60,286 nucleotides of DNA, from positions 86,705-146,990 of the forward strand of contig JAPLGS010000143.1 in NCBI GenBank assembly GCA_026390015.1, written 5' to 3'. Below the pieces are notes generated by a model. That model searched no databases and was not told the DNA's origin. It was given only the letters and a program-made list of their open reading frames with translations. The DNA is from Chloroflexota bacterium. GTDB lineage: Bacteria > Chloroflexota > Anaerolineae > Anaerolineales > Villigracilaceae. The position numbers and the translations under genes are program-made. Shown one piece after another: positions 1-8,976 of this stretch (position 1 is its first letter; the number at the start of each line of letters is the position of its first letter).

Positions 1-1148
1 GGAGCGATTCTTTCCGATATGTAGTTGGGATCATCATCTTTATCGCTATTGTTGCGCTGTTGCTATACGCGCACGAAGCTGTTAAGGCGTTGATCATTGC
101 GGCATTTGTCGCATATCTCATCAGCCCTGCTGTCAGCTTATTAATGGAACGGACAAAACTCTCGCGCATTGCTGCGGTCAACATTGTATATTTCTCTTCA
201 TTGATCGTGTTGGTGGGCGTACCCTCCATCTTAACCCCGATCTTTTTTGACGAAATAAAAATTGTCGCGCAGGATTTGCTGGATCTTTCAAATGAGATCA
301 GCGTGGTACTTTCGCAGCCTGTGCAGTTAGGCGGAATGGTTTTTCATTTTGAACAACTTGGGGCCAGCCTGGCGAATGTGCAGAATGTAGTTCTGACGCC
401 GCTGCCTGAAAAAGCCCTGGCATTACTTGAGACAACCTCTGTTGGTGTCTTATGGTTTTTGGTGATCATCGTGGGCGTGCATTTATTCATGAGTGAATGG
501 CCGCAAATGCGTGTGCGATTATTGGAACTCGCTCCGCCGTTATATCATGATGATGTGCGTGAACTATACAGGCGCGTGCGCGGCGTGTGGATGGCCTACC
601 TGCGCGGGCAGATCGTGTTGATGATCATCGTTGGGATCGTGTTCACGATCGCGTGGTTGATCATGGGGATACCGGGCGCCTTGGTGTTGGGTGCCCTCGC
701 GGGGCTCTTCACGCTTGTTCCTGACGTGGGCCCTTTTGTGGCTGTTACGCTGGCAATGTCTGTCGCATTATTGGAAGGTTCCAGTTGGATTCCGCTTTCA
801 AATTTTCTGGTGGCGGCTATTGTTTTTGTTGTTTATTTGGTGTTGATCAATCTGAAAAATTTTTGGCTGCGTCCTTACATTATGGGACGCAGTGTCCACA
901 TGAATGAAGCGTTGATATTTATCGCCATTATGGCCGCGACTATTTTGGAAGGTATCATGGGCGCGCTTTTGGTCGTACCCATGCTGGCTTCGATGATGGT
1001 CATCCTCGAATATTTACGGCGCCGTGTATTGAAACTACCGCCCTTTGGTGATGAGGATGGTCAGCAATTATTTGATTCGCCGCAAAAAATTGGATCATTG
1101 CGTCGCACCTCCATCCGTGCGCAGGCTAAAGCAAAAAAAGACCTATGA
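1..1148 (+). CDS. AI-2E family transporter (PerM-like), 5' truncated by window edge
   Basis: The reading frame is open from base 3, giving SDSFRYVVGIII and onward, so the true start lies upstream of the window and the TTG at 60 should not be used. About eight hydrophobic segments are seen, with the family's central block around 'RGQIVLMIIVGIVFTIAW' and 'LAGLFTLVPDVGPF' and a basic, Arg-rich C-terminal tail. The AI-2E/PerM family (PF01594) are multi-pass inner-membrane proteins; some export autoinducer-2, others act as Na+/H+ antiporters, and the substrate cannot be told from sequence. The stop overlaps the start of the next glycosyltransferase by ATGA, which suggests translational coupling. 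Family assignment is firm; function is only at family level. Confidence 0.85.
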   Translation, partial: SDSFRYVVGIIIFIAIVALLLYAHEAVKALIIAAFVAYLISPAVSLLMERTKLSRIAAVNIVYFSSLIVLVGVPSILTPIFFDEIKIVAQDLLDLSNEISVVLSQPVQLGGMVFHFEQLGASLANVQNVVLTPLPEKALALLETTSVGVLWFLVIIVGVHLFMSEWPQMRVRLLELAPPLYHDDVRELYRRVRGVWMAYLRGQIVLMIIVGIVFTIAWLIMGIPGALVLGALAGLFTLVPDVGPFVAVTLAMSVALLEGSSWIPLSNFLVAAIVFVVYLVLINLKNFWLRPYIMGRSVHMNEALIFIAIMAATILEGIMGALLVVPMLASMMVILEYLRRRVLKLPPFGDEDGQQLFDSPQKIGSLRRTSIRAQAKAKKDL

Positions 1149-1834
1149 AAATTACATATTCCATTATTGCGCCTATCTATAACGAAATCGATAATCTCCC
1201 TGAACTCTATCGCCGCGTAAAAAAAGTGATGGACTCTTCCGGCGAGCCGTGGGAGCTTCTACTCGTTGACGATGGTTCAACAGATGGCTCGACCGAAGGA
1301 ATCCGCGAACTCGCGCAAAAGGATAAAACCGTGCGCCCGATCATTTTCGCGCGCAACTTCGGGCACCAGGTTGCCATCACCGCAGGCTGGGATTACGCGC
1401 GCGGCGACGCAATTATCATCATTGACGCAGACTTGCAGGATCCGCCAGAAACCATCCTTGAACTTGCAAAAAAATGGAAGGAAGGCTACGAAGTTGTTTA
1501 TGCTGTGCGCGGCGAGCGTGAAGGTGAATCATGGTTCAAAAAATTTACCGCCGCCATGTTCTACCGTTTGATCTACAGCATCACGGATGTGAAGATTCCC
1601 GTCGATACTGGAGACTTCCGCTTGATGGATCGCAAAGTGGTGAATGTTCTCAAGCAAATGAAGGAACGCCACCGCTTTCCGCGCGGCATGTCAGCCTGGG
1701 TTGGGTTTAAGCAAATTGGCGTGAAATACAAACGCGCCGCGCGCGTGGCGGGAGTGACGAAATATCCATTCAGCAAAATGCTCAATATTTTGGATTCGCT
1801 TCAGCGGGCGTTTCCATCCTTGCCATTCCAGTAG
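1145..1834 (+). CDS. GT2 glycosyltransferase, DPM1/GtrB-like, C-terminus lost by frameshift
   Basis: The GT-A catalytic domain is complete: N-terminal [10 protein letters not shown], nucleotide-binding VDDGSTDGS, and the DxD-type [10 protein letters not shown] motif that binds divalent metal and nucleotide sugar. Relatives transfer a sugar from UDP- or GDP-sugar to polyprenyl phosphate at the membrane. Members are usually about 310 residues with two C-terminal membrane helices. This frame stops at 229 aa right after 'KYPFSKMLN', and the last ~15 residues ([15 protein letters not shown]) are out-of-frame translation. The missing helices are encoded one frame over at 1792-2022. Roughly 20-25 residues of the amphipathic linker appear to be deleted at the junction. 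Start ATG at 1145 overlaps the upstream stop. It could be a real inactivating deletion or an assembly error. Confidence 0.82.
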   Translation: MKITYSIIAPIYNEIDNLPELYRRVKKVMDSSGEPWELLLVDDGSTDGSTEGIRELAQKDKTVRPIIFARNFGHQVAITAGWDYARGDAIIIIDADLQDPPETILELAKKWKEGYEVVYAVRGEREGESWFKKFTAAMFYRLIYSITDVKIPVDTGDFRLMDRKVVNVLKQMKERHRFPRGMSAWVGFKQIGVKYKRAARVAGVTKYPFSKMLNILDSLQRAFPSLPFQ

Positions 1835-2022
1835 TCATTTATATGCGTATCACGGGCTCAGGCGCATTCTTTGGCCAAGCTACAACCTTGATCGCGGTGC
1901 TATTCCTCGGCGGTGTCCAGCTTATCTCTTTGGGCATTCTCGGCGAATATGTTGGGCGTTTATATGATGAAGCCAAAGGCAGGCCGCTTTATATTGTCCG
2001 GGACGCGCCTGAGGATCAGTAA
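1792..2022 (+). pseudogene. Detached C-terminal membrane segment of the GT2 glycosyltransferase
   Basis: Translating from 1792 in the +1 frame relative to the upstream gene gives [17 protein letters not shown], then a [16 protein letters not shown] segment, then [19 protein letters not shown] and a stop at 2020-2022. This is the typical GtrB/DPM1-like tail: two membrane helices followed by the conserved GEYVGRxYxExKxRP motif. It has no start codon or ribosome site of its own. It is therefore the severed end of the gene starting at 1145, separated by a small deletion plus frame change near 1785-1795. Confidence 0.8.
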
Positions 2023-2094
2023 TCAGTGAACAGAAATCAGTCGGCGGTCTCACGAAAGTAGGCGCGACTTTTTTTATCATCCCCATCTTCCTCC

Positions 2095-3453
2095 ATGAGC
2101 CTCTCCTTCCTAAAAGACCGTACTTTTATCCGTGAATTGCTGGTGATCGCGATTCCCATTTCCTTTCAACAACTTATCAACGCCTCGCTCAACATGATCG
2201 ACGTCATCATGGTCGGGCAGTTGGGCGAGACAGCCATCGCCGCGCTTGGTTTATCCAACCAGGTTTTCTTTGTGTTAATTTTGATCCTTTTTGGTTTGAC
2301 GAGCGGCATGGCGATCTTCACCGCGCAATTTTGGGGCAAGCAGGAGATCGAACCGATCCGCAAAGTATTGGGTATAAGTCTGATCACATCCATATTGGTC
2401 GCACTTATCTTCACGTTCGCAGCGATCTTCATCCCGGAAACCGTACTTGGCTTTTATACAAAAGATGCCGAAGTCATAAAACTCGGCAGCAGTTATCTTA
2501 GCATCGTTGGCTTCACCTATATTCCCATCGCCATCGCCACCGCTTATATTGCGATTTTGCGCAGCATTCAATTGATCCGACTCACTGTCATCGCGACCGT
2601 CTCTGCATTGATCTTTAAGACGATTTTGGGATACGGATTGATCTTCGGAATTGGTGGACTTCCCGCGCTGGGAGTTCGGGGCGCTGCGATCGGCACTGCA
2701 TCAGGCTGGACCCTGGAATTGATCCTGCTTCTCATCTTTATCTACACCCAGAAGACTCCTCTCGCCGCCAACCCGTTGACATTTTTCTCTTTCGATCTGG
2801 CTTTCTTTACCCGTGTGCTTCGAACAGTTTTGCCCGCTGTTGCCAATGAGATGTTTTGGTCTTTGGGAATTACAACCTATAATGCCATCTATGCTCACAT
2901 CGGCACAGACTCGATCGCCGCGATCAATGTCAACGCGACATTGGAAGAGCTTGGTTTTGTTGTCTTTATCGGACTCGGCAATGCCTGCGCGGTACTGGTG
3001 GGAAACCGCATCGGCGCCGGACGAAAGAATGAAGCCTATGAAGTCGTTCGGCGGGTCATCATCCTGGGCGTTGCCTTCGCCCTGAGCGTTGGCTTGATCA
3101 TTTTTTTTCTGCGTGATGTTGTCGTTGGGCTTTATGATCTTTCCCCCAGCGGTGAAAATAATGTCCGCTGGTTGTTGCTGGTAATGGCAAGCACTTTGTG
3201 GATCCGCATGTTCAACTTTTCGATCTTCATTGGCGCGCTGCGCGCAGGCGGTGACACACGCTTTGCGCTGATCATGGAGATATGTTCCATTTGGCTGATC
3301 GGAGTTCCCGCCGCGTATGTTGGTGCGTTTGTGCTGCATCTGCCTGTTTATTTTGTTTATCTCATGGTGGTTTTGGAAGAGGTGGCAAAAGCCTTCGTCA
3401 GCGCGTGGAGATTTAGATCAAGAAAATGGATTCACGATCTGGTGAATATTTAA
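2095..3453 (+). CDS. MATE family efflux transporter
   Basis: The 452-residue protein has about twelve membrane segments in two similar halves, as in MatE (PF01554) proteins. N-terminal features include 'IAIPISFQQLINASLNMIDVIMVGQLGE' (read in two pieces), typical of MATE helix 1-2, with a matching 'VLPAVANEMFWSLG' start to the second half. MATE proteins expel cationic drugs or metabolites in exchange for Na+ or H+. The ATG at 2095 directly matches the family N-terminus (MSLSFLKDRTFIRELL). A strong hairpin terminator follows within 5 bases of the stop, and the convergent minus-strand array ends on its other side. Confidence 0.9.
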   Translation: MSLSFLKDRTFIRELLVIAIPISFQQLINASLNMIDVIMVGQLGETAIAALGLSNQVFFVLILILFGLTSGMAIFTAQFWGKQEIEPIRKVLGISLITSILVALIFTFAAIFIPETVLGFYTKDAEVIKLGSSYLSIVGFTYIPIAIATAYIAILRSIQLIRLTVIATVSALIFKTILGYGLIFGIGGLPALGVRGAAIGTASGWTLELILLLIFIYTQKTPLAANPLTFFSFDLAFFTRVLRTVLPAVANEMFWSLGITTYNAIYAHIGTDSIAAINVNATLEELGFVVFIGLGNACAVLVGNRIGAGRKNEAYEVVRRVIILGVAFALSVGLIIFFLRDVVVGLYDLSPSGENNVRWLLLVMASTLWIRMFNFSIFIGALRAGGDTRFALIMEICSIWLIGVPAAYVGAFVLHLPVYFVYLMVVLEEVAKAFVSAWRFRSRKWIHDLVNI

Positions 3454-3457
3454 TAAT

Positions 3458-3490
3458 AAAAAGGAGCCGCTGTTTTTGCGGCTCCTTTTT
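3458..3490. terminator. Bidirectional intrinsic terminator
   Basis: Perfect 13-bp inverted repeat (AAAAAGGAGCCGC / GCGGCTCCTTTTT) around a 7-base loop. The A-run on one side and T-run on the other serve both the MATE gene (+) and the end of the carotenoid array (-). Confidence 0.92.
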
Positions 3491-3493
3491 ATT

Positions 3494-3865
3494 CTAGGCC
3501 TGAATTTTTATGGCGGTATATTTTGCGCCTCCGCGCATTCTGCCGAGTAAACCGAAGATATAGAACATTACGCCATACTTTTTCTTCATCAATATTTCCA
3601 CCTGCTTGATCGCTTCGGGGGATTCATTGGTTTGGGCGCGGGCATCCAGCCACTCCCCTGTGGGTTCACCTGAAGCCGTCGAAGGCGCAACACGGACCGT
3701 GCCATTGTTGCGAATCCGCTTGGCTTTGCCAGACCCAGCCTGGGTCCAGATCTGAAGTGTTTCTTCATCCTGCACAAACCAAACGGGAGTTTTGACTCCC
3801 TGTCCATTTTTGCGGAAGGTTTCGATATTCAAATATTGCTGTTTTTCAAATTGTTTGAGAGTCAT
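3494..3865 (-). CDS. PPOX-class F420-dependent oxidoreductase-like protein
   Basis: The 123-residue protein resembles the short split-barrel flavin/deazaflavin proteins (TIGR03666-type): 'YLNIETFRKNGQGVKTPVWFVQD' near the N-terminus, the 'KAKRIRNNGTVRVAPS' strand-turn that contacts the cofactor phosphate, then 'GEWLDARAQ'. Members bind F420 or FMN and often have unknown substrates. Its start overlaps the lycopene cyclase stop by ATGA (3862-3865), so it is the last cistron of the carotenoid array and may act on a carotenoid or a redox by-product, though that is inference from context. Family confidence is good. Confidence 0.8.
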   Translation of the reverse strand: MTLKQFEKQQYLNIETFRKNGQGVKTPVWFVQDEETLQIWTQAGSGKAKRIRNNGTVRVAPSTASGEPTGEWLDARAQTNESPEAIKQVEILMKKKYGVMFYIFGLLGRMRGGAKYTAIKIQA

Positions 3866-4656
3866 GGGAGTCCTTTGTAGTGTTTTGATTTCCAGTCATT
3901 GAAGCGTTGCCGCCCAATGTTGGATAGTAGTAATGTCATGCCGAATGCGACGAGAATGTTGGTGATAAAAAAGAATACCACTTCTTCAAGCGGAAGGATG
4001 CCGAAGAATAGTATGCCGGTGGTCTGTTCTGGTGATATGGCCCAGGTTGTATTTGTGAGTGCGAAGATGTCCATCAGTGAGAGATAAATTCCAGGGACAA
4101 GTATTGTAAGCAAAACAAGTTTGCGATGATGCCAGAGAATATCTGCGCCATAAAGCAGCTGCGGGAAGATGGCGGGCAATGCCCAGAAGAGTGTGATGGA
4201 TAGATAGGTGATGGGTTGGTTGTCGCTGAAGAAAAGCGTTGTGAAGATAACCCATACAAAAAATAAAATGCCAGCTGAAATGATCCGCGCAGTTTTGGAT
4301 GACTGAAAAATTTCTTTTGGATCTGAAATTCTTCTTGCGAGGAACCACCACCACAATCCAGCGAGGATGGTTTCCAAAATAAAAAAAGTATATTCTTCGA
4401 TTGGCACATACCCAAAGATAATGCCAGTGACGAGAGCAGGGTTGTAATACCAAACGCCAGTAGCCACAAGATAATTATCCCATGGAGTGGTGTATACCAC
4501 AGCAAGGATAACATGCACGAGAATCGCGATCCACACGGCGCGTCCATTTTGGAAACCGTAAGCGGACTTGTTATTTTTATTATCCCACCATGCGATTGCA
4601 AGAAAGACGATAATGGGAATTACGAGAAAGCGAAGGAGAAAGCCGAAGTAGGTCAT
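3862..4656 (-). CDS. Lycopene cyclase, fused CrtYcd/CarR type
   Basis: This 264-residue membrane protein has two tandem ~110-residue halves, each ending in a conserved acidic motif: 'YVPIEEYTFF' in the first and 'ILPLEEVVFF' in the second. Such PxEE(Y/x)xFF repeats are the signature of the heterodimeric lycopene cyclases of Gram-positive bacteria (CrtYc and CrtYd), which are fused in fungi, archaea and here. They cyclise the psi ends of lycopene to beta- or epsilon-ionone rings in the membrane. 'TTPWDNY' is also typical. About seven membrane helices are predicted. It lies 51 bases after the P450 and overlaps the following PPOX gene. Together with crtI and crtB this completes a route to beta-carotene-like pigment. 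Confidence 0.88.
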   Translation of the reverse strand: MTYFGFLLRFLVIPIIVFLAIAWWDNKNNKSAYGFQNGRAVWIAILVHVILAVVYTTPWDNYLVATGVWYYNPALVTGIIFGYVPIEEYTFFILETILAGLWWWFLARRISDPKEIFQSSKTARIISAGILFFVWVIFTTLFFSDNQPITYLSITLFWALPAIFPQLLYGADILWHHRKLVLLTILVPGIYLSLMDIFALTNTTWAISPEQTTGILFFGILPLEEVVFFFITNILVAFGMTLLLSNIGRQRFNDWKSKHYKGLP

Positions 4657-4707
4657 TTTAGTCTGTTAGTCTTGTAGTTTACTTGTCTGAAAGTCAATCT
4701 CTACTGT

Positions 4708-5997
4708 TCACTGATTACTGATTACTGTTCTTCTCTTCACTTTCATCATCACCCCTGGATGTGGTTCCAGGGTCGCGCCCATGTGCGGGTGGATTTGAAA
4801 CGGGTTTACAGGTTCAAAGTTGAAGGTTTGCAGGAGTCTCGTCATTACGATGCGAGCCTCGGCTTGACCAAGCGCTGCGCCGATGCACGAGCGCGGTCCA
4901 CCTCCAAATGGGATGTAACTCATCGGCGGAGTTTTGCGCCCGTGGGCGAAACGCTCTGGGCAGAAGTCTTCCGCGTTTTCCCATATTTCAGGATCGCGGT
5001 GAGTGAGGTAAATGGAGTAAAACAGGCGCTCATCCTTTGGGACTTTGTCCCCATCGAAATCCATTTCTTCTGCGATGCGGCGGTTGCCAATGTGAATGGG
5101 TGGATAGAGACGCAAACTTTCTTTGATGACATGATCCAGCAGTTGTGGCTTGTCAGTTGTATCTACTTCGTTGATAACCTGTTTGAGCGTTTCAGGATGT
5201 AGACCTAACAATGCAAACACCCATGCCAGCAATGCTGTGGATGTATCATGCCCCGCGATCAGCATGGTCAACATTTGGTCGCGGATAACTTTGTCGGTGA
5301 GGCCAGCGTCGATCAAGTGCTGAAGCAAATCATTTTGACCGTGGACGGTGGGCGATAGACGGTCTTCGATCTTCTGTCTACGGTCTGATATGATTCCAAA
5401 CAAATAATCATCCAGTTCTTTCAGCGGCTTGCGAAAACCAAATCTCGGCATGTTCCGCCAGATGATCCATGCGCCAGGGGAGATGTACTCGATGGCTTTG
5501 AGGATCGGATTCCAAATATGTGGCAGATCATCCCAGGCATCTCTGCTGAATAATGTTTGCATGATGATGAGCAGGGCGATCTTGCGGCTTTCGATGAGCA
5601 TGTCCACAGTTTCGTTGTCCCGCCATTGGGAGGTGACTCTGTCAGTTTGGGAAATCATCATTTGGGTGTAATCCGCCAACCGCGCGGGATGAAGCGGCGG
5701 CTCCATCAATTTGCGATAATGATCATGTTCATCTCCATCCACGATCAGCACGCCGCGATCCAGTAGATCGGTGACAGGGTCGGTGTTGCGCCATAAAACT
5801 TTATGGCGTTCGGTCACCAACACTTTGCGGACAGCTTCTGGACCAAAGACAACATAGGGTTTGAACATGGGCAGGGGGATTTGAAAGAATCGCCCCACGT
5901 GCTTAGCCATCACTTTCAATGGGCCAAGCGGAGATCTTTCTATAAATAAGGCGCGCATCGCGGCACGGCCAAGTTCAGGTGAAATGGCTTTTTTCAT
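4708..5997 (-). CDS. Cytochrome P450, possible carotenoid hydroxylase
   Basis: A complete 429-residue bacterial P450. The I-helix oxygen-activation motif AGHDTS is at about 248-253, the K-helix ExxR (ESLR) at about 293-296, and the heme-ligand loop FGGGPRSCIG with Cys371. No membrane anchor is present, so it is soluble and needs partner ferredoxin and reductase, which are not encoded nearby. The closest functional analogy from context is CYP175A1 of Thermus, a beta-carotene hydroxylase lying in a carotenoid cluster; the substrate here is inferred. The ATG overlaps the stop of the upstream hydrolase (ATGA, 5994-5997), so expression should be coupled. Confidence 0.9.
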   Translation of the reverse strand: MKKAISPELGRAAMRALFIERSPLGPLKVMAKHVGRFFQIPLPMFKPYVVFGPEAVRKVLVTERHKVLWRNTDPVTDLLDRGVLIVDGDEHDHYRKLMEPPLHPARLADYTQMMISQTDRVTSQWRDNETVDMLIESRKIALLIIMQTLFSRDAWDDLPHIWNPILKAIEYISPGAWIIWRNMPRFGFRKPLKELDDYLFGIISDRRQKIEDRLSPTVHGQNDLLQHLIDAGLTDKVIRDQMLTMLIAGHDTSTALLAWVFALLGLHPETLKQVINEVDTTDKPQLLDHVIKESLRLYPPIHIGNRRIAEEMDFDGDKVPKDERLFYSIYLTHRDPEIWENAEDFCPERFAHGRKTPPMSYIPFGGGPRSCIGAALGQAEARIVMTRLLQTFNFEPVNPFQIHPHMGATLEPHPGVMMKVKRRTVISNQ

Positions 5998-6962
5998 TTT
6001 AGAGTGGCGAGAAATTCTGTCACAGCCTGCATGAATTCAATTGGTTTTTCTTCATGGGGAAGATGTCCACTTTGTGCTATTACTTTTAACATGGCATTGG
6101 GTATTTCATCCGCGAGGCGCAGCGACTGTTCGGTTGGGACGATGCGGTCATCGTCGCCTGTGATGACAAGCGTTGGCACGCTGATTTCAGATAGTCGTTC
6201 AACCAATCCACTTTCCTGGCTGGCGACTGTGAGCTGCCAGAGTGCTTTGTCCCAGTTTTCAATTTGAAGTGGTTTTTGATAGCCTTCGAAAATAGCGGGT
6301 GTGATCTTGGATGGATTGTGCCAGGCTGTTTTTATGAATTCAGTTCCCTGTGCCTGAAGTTGACGCGCGAGTAGTGGCCCGAGATGATTCATTTGCGGTG
6401 TATTCAAAATTGGTCTAACCCAGGTGGGCGCACCGCCGCCCGCGTAAACTGCCGCATCCACAAGGATCAACGCTTGCACGCGTTCAGGATATTGCAGAGT
6501 GACCTGCATGGAAACTGTTCCGCCTGCTGAATTGCCGATCAAAATTGCTTTTTCGATGTTGAGCTTATCCATTAATCCAATCACAAGATCGACCTGCGCC
6601 TGCGGGCTATAGGGATTTTCCCCTTCCCATTTCAGTGGGCGTTCGGTCAAACCGAAAGCGGGGCGGTCGTATGCAATCACGGTTCCAAATTTTGATAATG
6701 GTTCGGTGACTTCATGCCAGGAGAATAGGCTTGCGCCAAATCCGTGCAGTAGAATAAAAGTGGGTTCACCTTGTCCGTATGTTTTGTAATGTACTTTGAA
6801 TCCGCTCAGTTCAATGAATTGGCTGTCCGCGTCTGCTAATTGCTCAACGGATTTTGTGTTTTCGAGTGGCGGCACACTGACAAGAAATGGCCCGATTATT
6901 ACTGCAAGGATAAGTGTGACAAGGATAATTCCGGTGGCGCGTAAAATATTTTTGCTCTTCAT
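5994..6962 (-). CDS. Membrane-anchored alpha/beta hydrolase
   Basis: The 322-residue protein begins with a single hydrophobic anchor (residues ~8-30). The alpha/beta fold follows with the oxyanion 'LLHGFGASLFSWHE', the nucleophile elbow GNSAGG, the acid region 'TGDDDRIVP' and the catalytic His in 'SGHLPHEEKP'. All triad elements are visible. It is likely an esterase, lipase or C-C hydrolase acting at the outer face of the membrane. It overlaps photolyase upstream and P450 downstream by ATGA junctions. A role in carotenoid esters is possible but not shown. Confidence 0.85.
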   Translation of the reverse strand: MKSKNILRATGIILVTLILAVIIGPFLVSVPPLENTKSVEQLADADSQFIELSGFKVHYKTYGQGEPTFILLHGFGASLFSWHEVTEPLSKFGTVIAYDRPAFGLTERPLKWEGENPYSPQAQVDLVIGLMDKLNIEKAILIGNSAGGTVSMQVTLQYPERVQALILVDAAVYAGGGAPTWVRPILNTPQMNHLGPLLARQLQAQGTEFIKTAWHNPSKITPAIFEGYQKPLQIENWDKALWQLTVASQESGLVERLSEISVPTLVITGDDDRIVPTEQSLRLADEIPNAMLKVIAQSGHLPHEEKPIEFMQAVTEFLATLK

Positions 6963-8317
6963 TTATTTTCCTTTGAAATACTGTATGCTTTCAGTGTTCT
7001 TTCTTTTACGATTCCATGTTCCACGATCGGTTTATCAGGATAGCCCGTCACTTTGATTTTATTTTCCCAGGGCGCATGAATCTCTTTTGCATTTACCCCG
7101 CGCAATTCGGGAACCCACTTGCGGATGTAATCTCCATTCGGGTCGAACTTTGCGCTTTGTAAAACAGGATTAAAGATTCTAAAGTATGGCGCGGGGTCTG
7201 TGCCTGTACCCGCTGTCCATTGCCAGCCGCCGTTGTTCGCGGCTATGTCACCATCGAGCAGGTTTTCCATGAACCACGCTTCACCCCAACGCCAGTCGAT
7301 CAATAAGTCCTTTACCAAAAAGGACGCGACGATCATCCGCGCGCGGTTGTGCATCCAGCCAGTTTCTTTGAGCTGGCGCATGGCCGCATCCACAATCGGC
7401 ATACCCGTTAATCCATTTTTCCAAGCGCTGAATTCGGATTCGTTATTTCGCCAGGGGATGTTGGACAGCGCAGGATTGAACGCATTTTGACGAACCTGTG
7501 GGAATTGATGCAGGATTTGGATATAGAACTCGCGCCAGATGAGCTCGTTCAGCCAGATTTCCGCCCCAGATCTTTCTTCGGCGCTTTCTGACTTTGTCCA
7601 AGCCTGCTTCGCCGCACTGACGGCTTGTCTCAGTCCGAGCATTCCGAATCGCAGGTATGGAGAGAGTGCGGACGTTCCATCCAAGTCCGTGCGATTTCTG
7701 GTTTCAGCATATGCAAATATTCTTTCCGAAATAAAATCTGTTAATCGCCGCAGCGCTTCTGCTTCACCCGCAGGGAATAATGGATTGCTCTCAAAACCTG
7801 GAATGGATTCACTTTTAATTCCCGCGGGCGTGTTGAGATATTTTGGCGCAGGTATTAATTTTATGTCCTGTAATAATGATTTCCATACTTTTGAATACGG
7901 TGTGTAAATGGTGTAAGGTTTGCCGTCCACTTTTTTGACAAACTCGGGATGATGAACGGTTTGACCATGGATAAGTTGCAGTGGAAGTTGACTTGCCACA
8001 AGCGCGTCGCGTTTGCGGGCGTAGGATGTGTAATCTTCTTCGGCGAAAATTGTTGTTGAGTTGGTTTCTTGAATTAGCTGACATAACACGTCAACGGGTT
8101 TGCCTGCGCGGATGACAAGATATGATCCCCGCGATTGCAATTTTTTATTGAGGGAGGAAAGCCCTTCGTAGAGAAAACTTCGTCGGCGCGGAGATTGAGA
8201 GGCGAATGCAGGGTCAAGGATAAAGACTGGGATGACGTCACCAAGCCCGAGCGCGGAATGAAGCGCTGGGTTATCAGTCAGCCTTAAGTCGCGGCGAATC
8301 CACCAGATCGAAGTCAT
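6959..8317 (-). CDS. phr: Deoxyribodipyrimidine photolyase
   Basis: Class I photolyase/cryptochrome family: the N-terminal antenna domain begins TSIWWIRRDLRLTDNPAL. The FAD domain includes 'LNELIWREFYIQIL', 'GMPIVDAAMRQL' and the signature NNGGWQWTAGTGTDP followed by YFRIFNP. It repairs UV-induced cyclobutane dimers using blue light. I place the start at ATG 8317, where it overlaps the previous stop (ATGA, 8314-8317). A longer frame up to 8428 exists but its extra 37 residues are Arg/His-rich and lie within the upstream gene. Its place in a CarH-linked carotenoid array fits a light-stress response. Confidence 0.93.
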   Translation of the reverse strand: MTSIWWIRRDLRLTDNPALHSALGLGDVIPVFILDPAFASQSPRRRSFLYEGLSSLNKKLQSRGSYLVIRAGKPVDVLCQLIQETNSTTIFAEEDYTSYARKRDALVASQLPLQLIHGQTVHHPEFVKKVDGKPYTIYTPYSKVWKSLLQDIKLIPAPKYLNTPAGIKSESIPGFESNPLFPAGEAEALRRLTDFISERIFAYAETRNRTDLDGTSALSPYLRFGMLGLRQAVSAAKQAWTKSESAEERSGAEIWLNELIWREFYIQILHQFPQVRQNAFNPALSNIPWRNNESEFSAWKNGLTGMPIVDAAMRQLKETGWMHNRARMIVASFLVKDLLIDWRWGEAWFMENLLDGDIAANNGGWQWTAGTGTDPAPYFRIFNPVLQSAKFDPNGDYIRKWVPELRGVNAKEIHAPWENKIKVTGYPDKPIVEHGIVKERTLKAYSISKENK

Positions 8318-8976
8318 GCTGTTTTTCGTCGTTTGAAGATTCTGAAAATGATGAATCCTAAAATGACTGCCGCACCTGCGAGCAGATATGCGCCGTGCCC
8401 GAAGAAGAAATGAACTTGCAGCCACCAAATGGGGAAGAGGAAGAGATCACCGAAATCGAATACTTCGGCGCGGCCGCTGTCCATCACATATTTGCCCGCG
8501 ATGCCTTCGGGCTGCCAGATGACAAGATAATATTCACCATCGGCGGGCAGGGACATATCGAGGCTTTGGCGTCCCCAGTAAAGTGTTTGGGTGAACGGCT
8601 CGTAGAAATCGGCGCTAGCTTCGGAAGGGAAGATGAGCGCGCCGAGGTCTTCGGGATGTTCGGGCGGGAGTTGATCGTGATCAGCTTCGGGCAAGCCAAG
8701 ACCAAAGAGCGCCATGTTGACCGAATAATTTTCTAGACCTTTTACTGCGGGGATATTAACACCAGCATAAAGATTTTGTCCCTGCTTGCCTTCGAAGGTG
8801 TACACGTGGACTTTGTCTGCGGGCAGGCTGCGATAGAAGGCGAAGGATGTGGATAGGTTGTCGATGATAGTGACATCTTCATCGCCCCACATCGGACGAT
8901 GAGCAGAGACGCTTGAAACAGGAATCAATGAAACAAGCGCAATGATGATGAGAATCAACAATCGTTTGAGTTTCAT
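8314..8976 (-). CDS. Secreted/membrane-anchored protein of unknown function
   Basis: The 220-residue protein has a clear signal peptide (MKLKRLLILIIIALVSLIPV, cleavage near VSA-H) and a C-terminal membrane helix (~190-212) followed by RRKTA. The outer domain is about 160 residues and contains 'PADKVHVYTFEGKQGQNLYAGVNIP' and a 'WGRQSLDMSLPADGEYYLVIWQPEG' block, resembling the beta-sandwich pre-peptidase C-terminal-like fold in which a pressure of aromatic and DGEYY motifs is common. I do not recognise a characterised family. It is coupled by ATGA overlaps to the 212-aa protein upstream and photolyase downstream. Confidence 0.75.
   Translation of the reverse strand: MKLKRLLILIIIALVSLIPVSSVSAHRPMWGDEDVTIIDNLSTSFAFYRSLPADKVHVYTFEGKQGQNLYAGVNIPAVKGLENYSVNMALFGLGLPEADHDQLPPEHPEDLGALIFPSEASADFYEPFTQTLYWGRQSLDMSLPADGEYYLVIWQPEGIAGKYVMDSGRAEVFDFGDLFLFPIWWLQVHFFFGHGAYLLAGAAVILGFIIFRIFKRRKTA

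Noticed and set aside
2011-2045. AATCAGTGAACAG motif as a mobile-element end
   Set aside because: A related inverse stretch is seen at 4703-4730 only; low-complexity AATCAGT repeats like these are scattered and show no element between.
2701-3339. Minus-strand frame of 212 codons
   Set aside because: Shadow of the MATE gene; rich in His, Gln, Asp and Arg, with no recognisable domain.
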